From positions 310,001 through 374,000 of the forward strand of contig NZ_BCQT01000009.1 in the NCBI RefSeq assembly GCF_001552215.1: DNA of 64,000 nt, written 5' to 3'. The translations under genes and the position numbers were made by a program. The notes beneath the pieces were generated by a model. That model was not told the origin of the DNA, searched no databases, and saw nothing but the letters and a program-made list of their open reading frames with translations. Of the stretch, positions 1 to 9,049 are shown one piece after another. This DNA is from Actinomadura macra NBRC 14102. Its GTDB lineage: Bacteria > Actinomycetota > Actinomycetes > Streptosporangiales > Streptosporangiaceae. The first letter of the stretch is position 1. Each line of letters starts with the position of its first letter.

Positions 1-59
1 GGGGTGACGGCCTCCCGGCATGCCCGCAGGAAGGCACCCAGTTCGTTGGCGCTCACCAT
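1..59 (-). CDS. XRE-family helix-turn-helix regulator, N-terminal fragment
   Basis: Only the first 19 codons lie in the window and the rest is cut off by the left edge. Reading leftwards from an ATG at 59 gives MVSANELGAFLRACREAVTP. This matches the opening of MmyB-like XRE regulators, which start with an ELGAFLRARRE helix before the HTH. No clear Shine-Dalgarno sequence precedes the ATG. The gene is divergent from the DinB-like gene at 118, so the 58-base gap probably holds both promoters. With so few residues the family call rests on one motif. Confidence 0.55.
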   Translation of the reverse strand, partial: MVSANELGAFLRACREAVT

Positions 60-117
60 CGGAATGTACCGGCCGCACGGATGTCTTTCCCCCATCACGG
101 TTGGGCATGATGGGTGA

Positions 118-645
118 ATGATCTGGACTGCACCTGAGATCACCCGCGAGTTAAAGCCGCTGGCGGCGTTCACCGGCGATGAGCGCACGCTCATGGACGG
201 CTGGCTCGACCTTGAGCGCGAGACGCTGCTGTGGAAGTGCGGGGGGCTGACCGCGGAGCAGCTCAGGCTCCGCTGCGTCGAGCCGTCGAAGCTGTCCCTG
301 CTCGGCCTCGTCCGGCATATGGCCGAGGTGGAGCGGGACTGGTTCAGGACGAGGTTCGCCGGTGAGCAGGTCGGCTACCTCTACTGCAGCAACGACAACC
401 TCACCGCGGAGTTCGACGTGGACGGCGCGGACGCGGAGGAGGATCTCGCCATCTACGCGCGGGAGATCGAGTCCTGCCGTCGGACGACGTCCGGGCGCCC
501 GCTCGACGAGGTGTACATGGACCCTCAGCGCAGGTCCGAGATGAGCCTGCGCTGGGTCTATTCGGCGATGCTCGTGGAGTACGCGCGGCACAACGGGCAC
601 GCTGACCTGCTGCGCGAGCGGATCGATGGGGCCACCGGCCACTGA
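118..645 (+). CDS. DinB / DUF664 family protein
   Basis: The product is 175 residues, about the usual size for DinB-like four-helix proteins. The pattern LLGLVRHMAEVERDWF around residues 60-75 is the typical DUF664 helix with a conserved His, and a second His-containing helix near the C-terminus (VEYARHNGHADLLRERIDG) completes the metal-binding core. Members are often thiol-dependent transferases or hydrolases using mycothiol or bacillithiol, but the substrate cannot be read here. The ATG at 118 is the first start of the frame. The gene stands alone, and the 110 bases after it hold no obvious terminator. Confidence 0.85.
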   Translation: MIWTAPEITRELKPLAAFTGDERTLMDGWLDLERETLLWKCGGLTAEQLRLRCVEPSKLSLLGLVRHMAEVERDWFRTRFAGEQVGYLYCSNDNLTAEFDVDGADAEEDLAIYAREIESCRRTTSGRPLDEVYMDPQRRSEMSLRWVYSAMLVEYARHNGHADLLRERIDGATGH

Positions 646-755
646 GGTCGCCGCGGGCCGCGGGGGCGGTCATGGCAGGCCGTTTGATCGGCGAACATGC
701 CAGGCGTGTTTGAAGATCTTTCGCCGCGGCCCGAGTAGTGGTTGAATCCACGGTT

Positions 756-2471
756 ATGTGGCCCTCGTCACAAAGATCACTTCCATGGCGACAGTGGTAT
801 CAGCCGGGGGTTCCTACCGACATCAGCATCCCCGATGTCCCCGTCACGCGGCTGCTCGACGACGCCGCCGAGCGGTATCCGCGCCGGCCTGCGCTGCTGT
901 TCCTCGGGCGCCGGATCGGCTACCGGGAACTGCGCCAGGCCGTGGACCGGTTCGCGGACGGGTTGCACCGGCTGGGGGTGCAGCCGGGTGACCGGGTGGC
1001 GCTGATCCTGCCCAACTGCCCGCAGCAGGTCATCGCGTTCTACGGTGTGCTGCGCAGGGGCGCCATCGCCGTGCAGCACAATCCGCGGTACACCGAGGAG
1101 GAGATGCTCCGTCAGCTGGCGGACTGCGGTGCCCGGACCGCGGTCGTGCTGGATCGCTCCTACCCGACCGTGCGCGCGGTCCGGGGCAAGGTGGAGCTCG
1201 AACACGTGATCGTCACGTCCCTGATCGACTTCCTCCCGGTGGTCCGGAAGGCGGCTCTGCGGTTGCCGCTGGCGCGAATGCGGCGCAGGCGTGCGGCCAT
1301 CGCGGCGGACGTGCCGGACGGTCCGGGCGTGGTCCGGTTCCGGGACATGCAGCGGCCGGCGCGGCGGCACGTGCGGCAGCTTCCGGTGGAGCCGGCGCGG
1401 GATCTGGCGGCGATCCAGTACACGGGCGGGACGAAGGGGCGTCCCAAGGGCGCGATGCTGACGCACCGGAATCTCGTCGCGAACGCGTGCCAGCAGAAGG
1501 CGTGGGATCCCGGCGGCCGGCCGGGGCAGGACGTCACGCTGGGGGTCCTGCCGTTGTTCCATTCGTTCGGCATGATGAGCTGCATGATCGCGCCGGCGAT
1601 GTCGGCCGGGGCGGTGGTGCTGCTGCCGCGTTTTGACCGCGACCGCGTGCTGAAGGCGATCCGGCGGCACCGGCCCACGATCTTCCCGGGCGTGCCGACG
1701 CTGTACGACCAGGTGATCGACAGCCCGCGCTTCCGCCGGTCGGACCTGCGCTCGCTGCGGATCTTCATCTCCGGCGCCATGGCGCTCGGGCAGGCGACCA
1801 TCGACCGGATGGAGCGGGCGGGCGCGCGCGAGCTGATCCAGTGCTACGGGCTCACCGAGGCGTCGCCGGGGGTGACCGGCAACCCGCTGGGCGGCGGTGC
1901 CCGCAACCTGACCGTCGGAGTGCCCCTCCCGATGACGGACGCGGTCATCGTGGACATCGGGGAGCCCACGCGCGTGCTGGCGCCGGGCGAGACGGGTGAA
2001 CTGGTCGTGCGCGGCCCTCAGGTGTTCGTCGGGTACTGGAACGCACCACTGGCCACGGCGCAGACCTTGTCCAAGGGCTGGCTCCGCACGGGCGATATCG
2101 CGGTGATGGACGAGCAGGGCTTCGTCACGATCGTGGACCGCCACCGGGACATGATCAAGGTGAGCGGGTTCAGCGTGTCCCCTTCGGAGGTCGAGAAGGT
2201 GCTGCGCCGGCATCCGGCCGTCCACGAATGCGCGGTGGTCGGCGTCCCCGACGAACGGCGTGGTGAGCGCGTCGTGGCCCATGTGGTGGAGCATCCCGCC
2301 TACCCCTTTTCGGCGGACGAGTTGCGCCGCCATTGCGAGCGCTACCTGTCGCACTACAAGGTCCCCAGTGAGTTCCGCCCGCAGACGGATCTGCCGAGGA
2401 ACACGATGGGGAAGGTCGTCCGCCAGCGGCTCCGGGACGAGGACGGGGGACCGGCCGCAAGGCGTGGGTGA
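756..2471 (+). CDS. FadD-type long-chain fatty acid-CoA ligase (AMP-forming)
   Basis: The 571-residue protein belongs to the ANL adenylating superfamily, which activates fatty acids as acyl-AMP and transfers them to CoA. It opens with the FadD signature of a Gln-Pro-Gly-Val-Pro stretch and then PDVPVTRLLDDAA. The AMP-binding A3 loop is at residues ~222-232, reading YTGGTKGRPKG, with Lys replacing the second Thr of the usual T-S/G-G-T-T-G. YGLTEASP (A5), the GDIAVMDEQGF region and the catalytic Lys in LPRNTMGKVVRQRL (~553) are all present. I chose the ATG at 756; an in-frame GTG at 738 adds six residues, and neither has a good Shine-Dalgarno. The gene is monocistronic and no pathway partner is nearby. 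Confidence 0.88.
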   Translation: MWPSSQRSLPWRQWYQPGVPTDISIPDVPVTRLLDDAAERYPRRPALLFLGRRIGYRELRQAVDRFADGLHRLGVQPGDRVALILPNCPQQVIAFYGVLRRGAIAVQHNPRYTEEEMLRQLADCGARTAVVLDRSYPTVRAVRGKVELEHVIVTSLIDFLPVVRKAALRLPLARMRRRRAAIAADVPDGPGVVRFRDMQRPARRHVRQLPVEPARDLAAIQYTGGTKGRPKGAMLTHRNLVANACQQKAWDPGGRPGQDVTLGVLPLFHSFGMMSCMIAPAMSAGAVVLLPRFDRDRVLKAIRRHRPTIFPGVPTLYDQVIDSPRFRRSDLRSLRIFISGAMALGQATIDRMERAGARELIQCYGLTEASPGVTGNPLGGGARNLTVGVPLPMTDAVIVDIGEPTRVLAPGETGELVVRGPQVFVGYWNAPLATAQTLSKGWLRTGDIAVMDEQGFVTIVDRHRDMIKVSGFSVSPSEVEKVLRRHPAVHECAVVGVPDERRGERVVAHVVEHPAYPFSADELRRHCERYLSHYKVPSEFRPQTDLPRNTMGKVVRQRLRDEDGGPAARRG

Positions 2472-2507
2472 CCGTCCATAACCCCGTCCAGGTGGTTGAC
2501 TGGGCGG

Positions 2508-3473
2508 GTGCATACCGAGACCGCCCAGTCAGGCCTTTTCGCCCGGCTCGTCGAGATCGGCCGCGACCCGGCCCGCATCACCGGCCGGCACGCCGCGCGT
2601 CGGTCGCCGGATGCGGCCCCGCACATGATCACGTCCCCGTCGCAGGCCACGGAGCCGGAGACGTTGTATGACCGGCACGGCGTGCTGGTGGTACGGGTCG
2701 GGGACGTGGCCGTGAAGGCACATCAGCCTGACCGCGAGTACGGCGTTCCCTTTCTCGAACGGACCCGTTTGGCCGAGACGTTGCAGCACATCGTGGTGGG
2801 TCCGCTGGCCCCGCCGATCGACGTGGACGGACGGACCGTCACGATCTCGCCCTACGGCGAACCCGTGAACCCGGAAGAGGAACTCCCCTGGGAGGACGGG
2901 GCGCGGCTTCTGGCGGCTCTCCACTCTGTGCCTGTGCCGCCGGACGCACCGTCCTGGGGCCGTCCTACGCGAGTGGGTCGCCTGGTGTCACGCCTGGGGA
3001 ACGGCCCCGCCGAGGACGTGGTGCGCCGTGCGTTCGCCACGCTCCCGGCTTGGGTCCAGGGGGCGGCCGGTGAGCCGTCCGGGCGGGCTGAGTGCCTGAT
3101 CCACGGGGACTGGCATCTCGGTCAGATGGTGCGCGGCACGGACCGGCAGTGGCGTCTGATCGACATCGAGGATCTCGGCCGGGGCGTCCCCGCGTGGGAC
3201 CTCGCCAGACCGGCGGCGCTCTACTCCGCCGGGGTCCTGCCTCCCGAGGAATGGGGGCGGTTCCTGGACGCCTACAGGGCGGCGCGGGGGCCGGCGGTGC
3301 CCGCCACCGGGGACCCGTGGGCGGCTCTGGACCTGCCCGCGCGAAGTCTGGCGATCCAGATCGCCGCCACGTGCGTCATATCCGCGGGGAACGAGAATCG
3401 ATCACTCGACGGTTCGGAGCAGGCGATGGTAGACGCGTGCGCGAGAATCTCCACAGCAGGGGACCCCGCATGA
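2508..3473 (+). CDS. Aminoglycoside phosphotransferase (APH) fold kinase
   Basis: The product is 321 residues. The C-terminal lobe has the APH catalytic loop LIHGDWHLGQMV (~residue 197), with the Brenner-type HGDxH, followed by the metal-binding IDIEDLGRGVPAWDLARP in place of the usual IDFxxxGxGDPxxDLA. This places it in the APH/choline-kinase family, whose substrates range from antibiotics to sugars and amino alcohols. Nothing nearby identifies the substrate, so resistance should not be assumed. The start is uncertain: GTG at 2508 has an AGGTGG about 12 bases upstream, TTG at 2496 is also in frame, and third-position GC is high back to this point, which argues against the later ATG at 2625. 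Confidence 0.75.
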   Translation: MHTETAQSGLFARLVEIGRDPARITGRHAARRSPDAAPHMITSPSQATEPETLYDRHGVLVVRVGDVAVKAHQPDREYGVPFLERTRLAETLQHIVVGPLAPPIDVDGRTVTISPYGEPVNPEEELPWEDGARLLAALHSVPVPPDAPSWGRPTRVGRLVSRLGNGPAEDVVRRAFATLPAWVQGAAGEPSGRAECLIHGDWHLGQMVRGTDRQWRLIDIEDLGRGVPAWDLARPAALYSAGVLPPEEWGRFLDAYRAARGPAVPATGDPWAALDLPARSLAIQIAATCVISAGNENRSLDGSEQAMVDACARISTAGDPA

Positions 3474-3540
3474 CGTGGCGGCTAACCTGCCCTACATTTA
3501 GCCTCTACCTGGGGATCCAGATCGGAAGGACGACAAAGCG

Positions 3541-3804
3541 ATGCACTGCCCTAAGTGTCGTGGCGTAATGCGGACCTACACCCGCAGCGGCGTCCACATC
3601 GAGCAATGTGACAGCTGCCGGGGGATCTTCCTCGACTACGGCGAGCTTGAGGCCCTGAGCCAGATGGAGGCCCAGTACCGGGCCGCTCCTCCGGCCGCCG
3701 CACCCGGGTGGGGGGCGCAGCCGGGGGCGGTGCACCACCATCACCACGGCGGGCACCACCGCCCTCGCCACGGCAGCGTCTTCAACATGCTGTTCTCGAC
3801 CTGA
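3541..3804 (+). CDS. TFIIB-type zinc-ribbon protein
   Basis: This is an 87-residue protein. Two CxxC knuckles, CPKC at residues 3-6 and CDSC at ~23-26, followed by RGIFLDYGELEAL, form the zf-TFIIB signature of small bacterial zinc ribbons. The tail is rich in Ala/Pro/Gly and carries two His clusters (HHHHH at ~65-69 and HHxxH), which could bind metal. GGAAGG lies about 12 bases before the ATG. The function is unknown; homologues are widespread in actinobacteria. A strong terminator hairpin follows. Confidence 0.88.
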   Translation: MHCPKCRGVMRTYTRSGVHIEQCDSCRGIFLDYGELEALSQMEAQYRAAPPAAAPGWGAQPGAVHHHHHGGHHRPRHGSVFNMLFST

Positions 3805-3853
3805 CCGGTCACGATGTCACGTGGCGGCCCGCCCCGGCGCGGCGGGCCGCATG

Positions 3854-3898
3854 ACCGCTCCCCGGGGCCGTGTGAAAGCGGCGGCCCCGGGGAGCGGT
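3854..3898. terminator. Bidirectional terminator hairpin
   Basis: A perfect 17-bp inverted repeat (3854-3870 and 3882-3898, core CTCCCCGGGGCCG) has an 11-base loop. It lies between the zinc-ribbon gene and the convergent pnkp gene. There is no long T-run, which is usual for terminators in high-GC actinobacteria. Confidence 0.8.
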
Positions 3899-3908
3899 TG
3901 ACGGCGCG

Positions 3909-6485
3909 TCAGAGGCGTGGGTCCACGGGCTCGGACTCCAGCGCCAGCACCGCGAAGACGGCCTGGTGGACGCGCCACAGCGGCTCGCCCGTGGCGAGCC
4001 GGTCGAGGGCCTCCAGCCCGAGGGCGTGCTCGCGCATCGCCAGGGAACGCTTGCGGCCGAGCGACCGGCCGCGCAGGCGGTCGAGGTTCTCCGGCTCGGT
4101 GTAGTCCGGGCCGTAGATGATCCGTAGATACTCCCGGCCGCGGCACTTGACGCCCGGCTGGACCTTCGTGTCCTCGGGAGGCGGGCCGAGCGGCTTGACG
4201 ACCATGCCCTCGCCGCCCGCCCCGGTGTGCTTCTCCCACCATTCGGTCACGGCCGCCTCCGACTCGGGTGACCCCAGGTCGACGGTCACCGAATCCGTCC
4301 GCTGGATGAGGCCGGTGGTGTCGGCCGCGGCGAGACGAGCGGCCATGTCCATGTGCCAGTCATGGTCGCGGACGGTGGCCCAGGTGCGGTTGTGGCCGGC
4401 GAGGATCTGGAACGGCGCGAGCCGCAGACCGGTCAGCCCGTCCGTCGGCCAGCAGTAGCGCGCGTAGGCGTCGCGGAAGCGCGCCGCGTTGGACGCGCGC
4501 CGATCCACGTGCCCGCGCAGGCCGCTGACGTCGAGCCCGCGGGCGTCCGCGCGCGCGAGGACGTCGGACGCCATCGGCAAGGCCGTGCGGGCTGCTGCGC
4601 CGGTCGCCGCGTACTGCGTGCGGATGAGGTCCATGGCCTTCGCCGACCACGGCAGCAGTTCGCAGTCGAGGACGAGCCAGCCGGTGTCCAGCTCGTCCCA
4701 GAGCCCGGCGGCGCCGATCGCGGCGCGGACACGGTCGAGCACCGCACTGGTCCGGAACGGGTCGCGGAAGAAGGCGCGCCCCGTACGGGTGAAGACCGCG
4801 CCGGACGTCCCGTCGTCGACGCCGAAGCGCGCGCTGGCGACCGAGTCGTCCCGGCAGACGACCACCACGGCGCGCGAGCCCATGTGCTTCTCCTCGCACA
4901 CCGCCTGGACGACACCCCGGTTGCTGTAGGCGGCGAGTGCCTCGGCCGGATGTTCGAGGTATCCCGGCAGGGACGAGGTCTCGGCCGGGGCCATGGTGGG
5001 CGGCAGGTAGACGAGCCAACGCGGATCCATGGCGAACCGGCTCATCACCTCCAGTGCCGCCAGGGCGTTCTCCTCCCGCACGGTGACGCGTCCCATGAGG
5101 CGGGTCTCGACCCCCTGGTTGCCGAGGACGTCCTCGATTTTGAGGACGTCGCTCTCCCTGCGCCCACCCGCGACGGACGTGTCCGGGGCGTCCAGGGGAC
5201 GCACTGGCTCGTACCAGACCTGCTGGGCTGCGACGGAGGTCAGCTCACGTTCGGGATAGCGCAGGGCGGTGAGCTTGCCGCCGAAGACGGCGCCGGTGTC
5301 CAGGCAAATGGTGTTGTTGATCCATTCCGGTTCGGGGACGGGCGTGTGCCCGTACACGACCATGGCCTTGCCCCTGTAGTCGCGTGCCCAGGGGTAGCGG
5401 ACGGGCAGCCCGTACTCGTCGGTCTCTCCCGTGGTGTCGCCATAGAGCGCGAAGGACCGGACACGGCCGGACGCACGGCCGTGGTAGTCCTCCTTCAGCC
5501 CGGCGTGGGCCACGACAAGACGGCCCTCATCCAGGACGTAGTGGCCGATGAGCCCGTCCATGAAGCGCAGTGCGTCATCGCGGAAGTCCTCCGGCTCGGC
5601 GGCGAGTTGCTCCAGCGACTCGGCGATGCCGTGCGCGAGGCGCACCTTGCGCCCCCGCAGCGCGCGGACGAGCTTCGCCTCGTGGTTGCCCGAGACGCAC
5701 AGCGCGTTGCCGGCGCCGACCATGCCCATCGCGAGCCGGAGCACACCGGGCGAGTCCGGTCCGCGGTCGACCAGGTCGCCGACGAACACGACCGTCCGTC
5801 CGCCGGGGTGGTTCGCGTTCACGGCGCGTCCGGAGCCGTCCCGCTCGATCTCGTAGCCGAGGCGGGTGAGGAGTTCCTCCAGCTCCGCGCGGCAGCCGTG
5901 GACGTCGCCGATGATGTCGAACGGCCCGGTCAGCTCGCGCCTGTCGTTCCACGCCTTCTCGCGGACGACCGTGACCGCGTCGATCTCGTCGCCCGCAAGG
6001 ACGTAGGACCGGCGGAACTCCCGGTTGAGCGTCCGCAGGCCACGCCGCAGCTCGCGGCGCTGGCGCGGGATGACGTGGGCGGGCAGATCCCGGTCCGGGC
6101 GGCCCGCGTTCCGCTCGACCGCGACGTGCTCGGGGACGTCCAGGACGATCGCCACTGAGAGGACGTCGTGCTCCTTGGCGAGCCCCAGCAGTGACTGGCG
6201 CGCCTTGCTCTGCACGTTGGTCGCGTCGACGACGGTGAGCAGTCCGCGCCGCAGCCGCTTGCCCACGATGTAGTGCAGCAGGTCGAACGCGTCCCCGGTG
6301 GCGGACTGGTCGTTCTCGTCGTCCGACACGATCCCGCGGCAGAAGTCGGACGAGATCACCTGGGTGGGCGCGAAGTGCTTGCGCGCGAAGTACGACTTGC
6401 CCGCGCCGGACACGCCGACCAGCACGACGAGCCCCATCTCCGGGACCTTGATCTCACGGCCGTCGCGGCCTTCCAGGTCGGTCAT
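3909..6485 (-). CDS. pnkp: Polynucleotide kinase-phosphatase Pnkp (RNA repair)
   Basis: The 858-residue enzyme has the three-module layout of bacterial Pnkp. The N-terminal 5'-kinase carries the P-loop GVSGAGKSYFARKHF (~residues 24-38). The central metallophosphoesterase (2',3'-phosphatase) has DIIGDVHG, FVGDLVDRGPDS, SGNHEAKLV and VYGHTPVPEP. The C-terminal ligase-like adenylyltransferase has the nucleotidyl Lys in EEKHMGSRAV. Pnkp heals and, together with Hen1, seals RNA ends broken by ribotoxins. The start ATG overlaps the last four bases of hen1 (ATGA), so the two are translationally coupled with hen1 first. The length matches the family and no active-site motif is missing. Confidence 0.95.
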   Translation of the reverse strand: MTDLEGRDGREIKVPEMGLVVLVGVSGAGKSYFARKHFAPTQVISSDFCRGIVSDDENDQSATGDAFDLLHYIVGKRLRRGLLTVVDATNVQSKARQSLLGLAKEHDVLSVAIVLDVPEHVAVERNAGRPDRDLPAHVIPRQRRELRRGLRTLNREFRRSYVLAGDEIDAVTVVREKAWNDRRELTGPFDIIGDVHGCRAELEELLTRLGYEIERDGSGRAVNANHPGGRTVVFVGDLVDRGPDSPGVLRLAMGMVGAGNALCVSGNHEAKLVRALRGRKVRLAHGIAESLEQLAAEPEDFRDDALRFMDGLIGHYVLDEGRLVVAHAGLKEDYHGRASGRVRSFALYGDTTGETDEYGLPVRYPWARDYRGKAMVVYGHTPVPEPEWINNTICLDTGAVFGGKLTALRYPERELTSVAAQQVWYEPVRPLDAPDTSVAGGRRESDVLKIEDVLGNQGVETRLMGRVTVREENALAALEVMSRFAMDPRWLVYLPPTMAPAETSSLPGYLEHPAEALAAYSNRGVVQAVCEEKHMGSRAVVVVCRDDSVASARFGVDDGTSGAVFTRTGRAFFRDPFRTSAVLDRVRAAIGAAGLWDELDTGWLVLDCELLPWSAKAMDLIRTQYAATGAAARTALPMASDVLARADARGLDVSGLRGHVDRRASNAARFRDAYARYCWPTDGLTGLRLAPFQILAGHNRTWATVRDHDWHMDMAARLAAADTTGLIQRTDSVTVDLGSPESEAAVTEWWEKHTGAGGEGMVVKPLGPPPEDTKVQPGVKCRGREYLRIIYGPDYTEPENLDRLRGRSLGRKRSLAMREHALGLEALDRLATGEPLWRVHQAVFAVLALESEPVDPRL

Positions 6486-7981
6486 CGGGTGAACACCCCC
6501 ATCTGCGTCGGGGCGCCGACCTCGGGGTCGTCGTCCCCGACGGGCACGTAGCGGACGCGGTAGCCGTGCTCGGCGGCGACACGGCCGGCCCAGTCATGGA
6601 ACTCGGCGCGGGTCCATTCGAAACGGTGGTCGGGGTGGCGCATCGCCCCGGGGGCGAGGCCCTCGTAGCGGACGTTGTGCTCGGCGTTCGGCGTCGTCAC
6701 CACCACCACCCGTGGCGCCGCGTGGCCGAACACGACGCGTTCCATGGCGCCGAGCCTGGGCGGGTCGATGTGCTCGACCACCTCCATCAGGACGGCTGCC
6801 TCGTATCCGCGGAACCGTTCGTCCGCGTAGGTCAGCGCGCCCTGGAAGACATCCTGGACGCGGTCGTTCTCGCGGCGCGGACGCTGGTCCCACCGAAGGC
6901 GACGCCACGCGTGACCCAGTGCGCGGTACGAGACGTCCGTTCCCGAGATCTCGCTGAAGAAGTCGTCCCGGACGAGCCGTGCGAGCAGCTTCCCTGAGCC
7001 GCAGCCAAGGTCGATGACGCGACGGGCGTCCTCGTCGTGAAGCGCATGCATGACCGACTGGATACGCCGCTCGGCCAGCGACACGACCGTCGTCTTGGCT
7101 TCGGCCTTGCCGGAGTCTTGGGGCGCCCCCGGCTCTCCCCGCTGCCCCGGCTCTCCCTGTTCATCCGGCTCTCCCTGTTCATCCGGCTCGGATGCGGAGG
7201 GCTCTTCCTCGATCTCGGTCGGATCGAGGGCGTCCTCGGGTGCGCCGTCGGAGTCCGCCAGGCGTCCAAGCGCGGTGCGGACGAGGCTGCGCCGGTTCGC
7301 CAGGTAGCGGCGGGTGATGGCGCCCCTGTCAGGGTGCGCGGCCAGCCAGCCCTCCCCCGCCCTGATGAGCTTGTCCACCTCGTCTGGGGCGAGCCAGTAG
7401 TGCTTGGCGTCGTCCAAGACGGGCAGCAGCACGTACAGCTGGTTGAGAGCATCGGATAGCCGCAGTTCCCCGGTGAGCGTGAGCGTCACGTACCGGGAGT
7501 CGCCCCACTCGGCGAACTCCGCGTCCAGCGGGACGGGGACGGCGTCGACGTGCCAGCCGAGCGGGCCGAAGAAGCGCTCGGCCTGGCCTGGTCCGCCCCT
7601 GCACGGCAGTGCGGGCAGTGCGATCTGGAGCGGGAGCGGTGTCTCCGCCAATTCGGGGCGGGCGTTGCACCGGCCGCGCATGGCCGTCCGGAAGACGTTC
7701 GCCATGGCGGACGCCAGCAGGGAGGACGCCGCGTACGGGCGGTCGTTCACGTACTGGCCCAGGGAGAAGTCGGGCGTGCCCCTGCCACGGGTCCGCACGA
7801 GCTTGACCGGGTCGACGTCCAGGAGCAGGGCCGCCGTGCAGCGATGCTCGTCCGCGTCGGGGTAGAAGACGTGCGCCGTGCCGAAGGACTGCTCGAACAG
7901 ATGCACCCGGTCGGGATGCTTGTGCAGGAGGAAGCCCAGGTCCGTCGCCTGGTTCAGGGTCGTCGTGATCGTCAGAAGCAC
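6482..7981 (-). CDS. hen1: Hen1 3'-terminal RNA ribose 2'-O-methyltransferase
   Basis: The 499-residue protein methylates the 2'-OH at the 3' end of cleaved RNA before Pnkp seals it, so the repaired site resists a second cut. The N-terminal half is the bacterial Hen1 activation domain, starting LLTITTT and continuing DLGFLLHKHPDRV. The C-terminal half is a SAM methyltransferase with VIDLGCGSGKLL (motif I). The metal-site residues of the Hen1 family appear in EVVEHIDPPRL and FGHAAPRVVVVTTPNAEHN. I chose GTG at 7981 because family members begin at this point; the frame is open ten codons further upstream. A low-complexity acidic and Gly/Pro linker with two EQGEPD-type repeats separates the halves. 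Confidence 0.93.
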   Translation of the reverse strand: MLLTITTTLNQATDLGFLLHKHPDRVHLFEQSFGTAHVFYPDADEHRCTAALLLDVDPVKLVRTRGRGTPDFSLGQYVNDRPYAASSLLASAMANVFRTAMRGRCNARPELAETPLPLQIALPALPCRGGPGQAERFFGPLGWHVDAVPVPLDAEFAEWGDSRYVTLTLTGELRLSDALNQLYVLLPVLDDAKHYWLAPDEVDKLIRAGEGWLAAHPDRGAITRRYLANRRSLVRTALGRLADSDGAPEDALDPTEIEEEPSASEPDEQGEPDEQGEPGQRGEPGAPQDSGKAEAKTTVVSLAERRIQSVMHALHDEDARRVIDLGCGSGKLLARLVRDDFFSEISGTDVSYRALGHAWRRLRWDQRPRRENDRVQDVFQGALTYADERFRGYEAAVLMEVVEHIDPPRLGAMERVVFGHAAPRVVVVTTPNAEHNVRYEGLAPGAMRHPDHRFEWTRAEFHDWAGRVAAEHGYRVRYVPVGDDDPEVGAPTQMGVFTR

Positions 7982-8062
7982 GCGACAAGTCTGGCGGACC
8001 GGGCCATTCACCCCTATTCATTTTCGGTGCGCAAGGGGCCGGCCGCGGCGTGGACGAGGCGG

Positions 8063-9049
8063 TCAGGGGACGGACGGACCGGTCAGGAACCGGCGACGGC
8101 GATCGTAGGGCCAGCCATTGATGACACAGCCCTTCAGCCCGAAGATCTGCTGCTGCATGACCGGCGCGGGACGACCGCGCCCGGGGCACGTCATGTGCCC
8201 GAAGCCGAGGCGGTGGCCGACCTCGTGGTTGATCGTCAGCGCGTGGTAGTGATCGGGCTGGCCGCGGTAGTACGTCGTGAGCAGGAGCCAGCGCTTCAGG
8301 TTCACCACCACCTGCTTGCCCGCGCTGCAGTTGACCTTGCCCTCGGTCTCCATCCCGTACGCGGCGCAGATCTTGTCGACCGTGCCCGGCGAGGCGAGCC
8401 GGACCACGAAGTCGAACGGGCCGGAGTCGACGCGCCGGAACGACCATCTCCCGCCCGCCGTCCAACCGCGCGGGTCCGCGAATATCCTGTCGACGCTGCG
8501 GGCGAAGGTCGTGGGATTCTGCCGGAGGCCGCCCTCTACTTCGACCATGTAGCGCATCAGCTTGCCGTGCCCGTACACGCGTCCGACCGACGCCGGCCGG
8601 ATGAACTTCCCGGTCCCCTGGGCGGGAATGTAAGGCGGGTTCTTCGGCGTGACGAGGGGCGGGTCGGACGGCTCGGACTCGGTCCTGTTGTGGTTGGCGT
8701 CCGAGTCGCCCTTGGGCGCGGACGGGGCGCGCTTGGAACCGGACGCGAACTGCAATGCCAGTGCGCAGCCGATGCCCAGGGCTATGACCAGGGTGAGTGA
8801 TGCGATCCCCAGGACGATGCCGCGCAGCCGCGTCCGCCGTGCTCCTTCGAACTCGCGGTCCAGATCGTCGCTGATCCCTGCGATCGTCCCCGGCCGCCGC
8901 CCGGAGGGAGGTGGCGGCGAAGGCGGCGGAGCCGGTGAGGGCGAACCCGGTGAAGGCGGGGGCGCGAGCGGCGATGGGGGCGATGGCCGGGAGCCCTTGC
9001 GATGGGACGTGGCCCGGCGGCGACCTGTACGTGATCTTGGAGGCTGCAT
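8063..9049 (-). CDS. DUF3152 protein, putative secreted/membrane-anchored metalloprotease
   Basis: The product is 328 residues. An Arg-rich, Ser/Pro-rich N-terminal region (~1-60) and then one hydrophobic segment (~85-110, LRGIVLGIASLTLVIALGIG) suggest a cytoplasmic head and an outward-facing C-terminal domain. That domain is DUF3152. It contains HEVGHRLGFGH near residue 290, a zinc-metalloprotease motif of HExxHxxGxxH type, with a following Cys-Pro and a conserved C-terminal GWPYDR region. The natural substrate is unknown. The ATG at 9049 is preferred because the frame upstream lacks coding character and because of the divergent neighbour at 9224. The 174-base gap between them should hold both promoters. 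Confidence 0.85.
   Translation of the reverse strand: MQPPRSRTGRRRATSHRKGSRPSPPSPLAPPPSPGSPSPAPPPSPPPPSGRRPGTIAGISDDLDREFEGARRTRLRGIVLGIASLTLVIALGIGCALALQFASGSKRAPSAPKGDSDANHNRTESEPSDPPLVTPKNPPYIPAQGTGKFIRPASVGRVYGHGKLMRYMVEVEGGLRQNPTTFARSVDRIFADPRGWTAGGRWSFRRVDSGPFDFVVRLASPGTVDKICAAYGMETEGKVNCSAGKQVVVNLKRWLLLTTYYRGQPDHYHALTINHEVGHRLGFGHMTCPGRGRPAPVMQQQIFGLKGCVINGWPYDRRRRFLTGPSVP

Noticed and set aside
777..2513. Long open frame on the minus strand opposite the FadD-type gene (578 codons)
   Set aside because: It is Arg/His/Pro-rich with no family motifs and mirrors the strongly coding plus strand; a codon-bias shadow.
2508..3473. Aminoglycoside resistance gene
   Set aside because: Only the APH fold is supported; the metal-binding motif is altered and no resistance context is present.
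4353..6158. Long open frame on the plus strand opposite pnkp
   Set aside because: The minus strand encodes all Pnkp motifs; the plus frame is an antisense shadow without domains.
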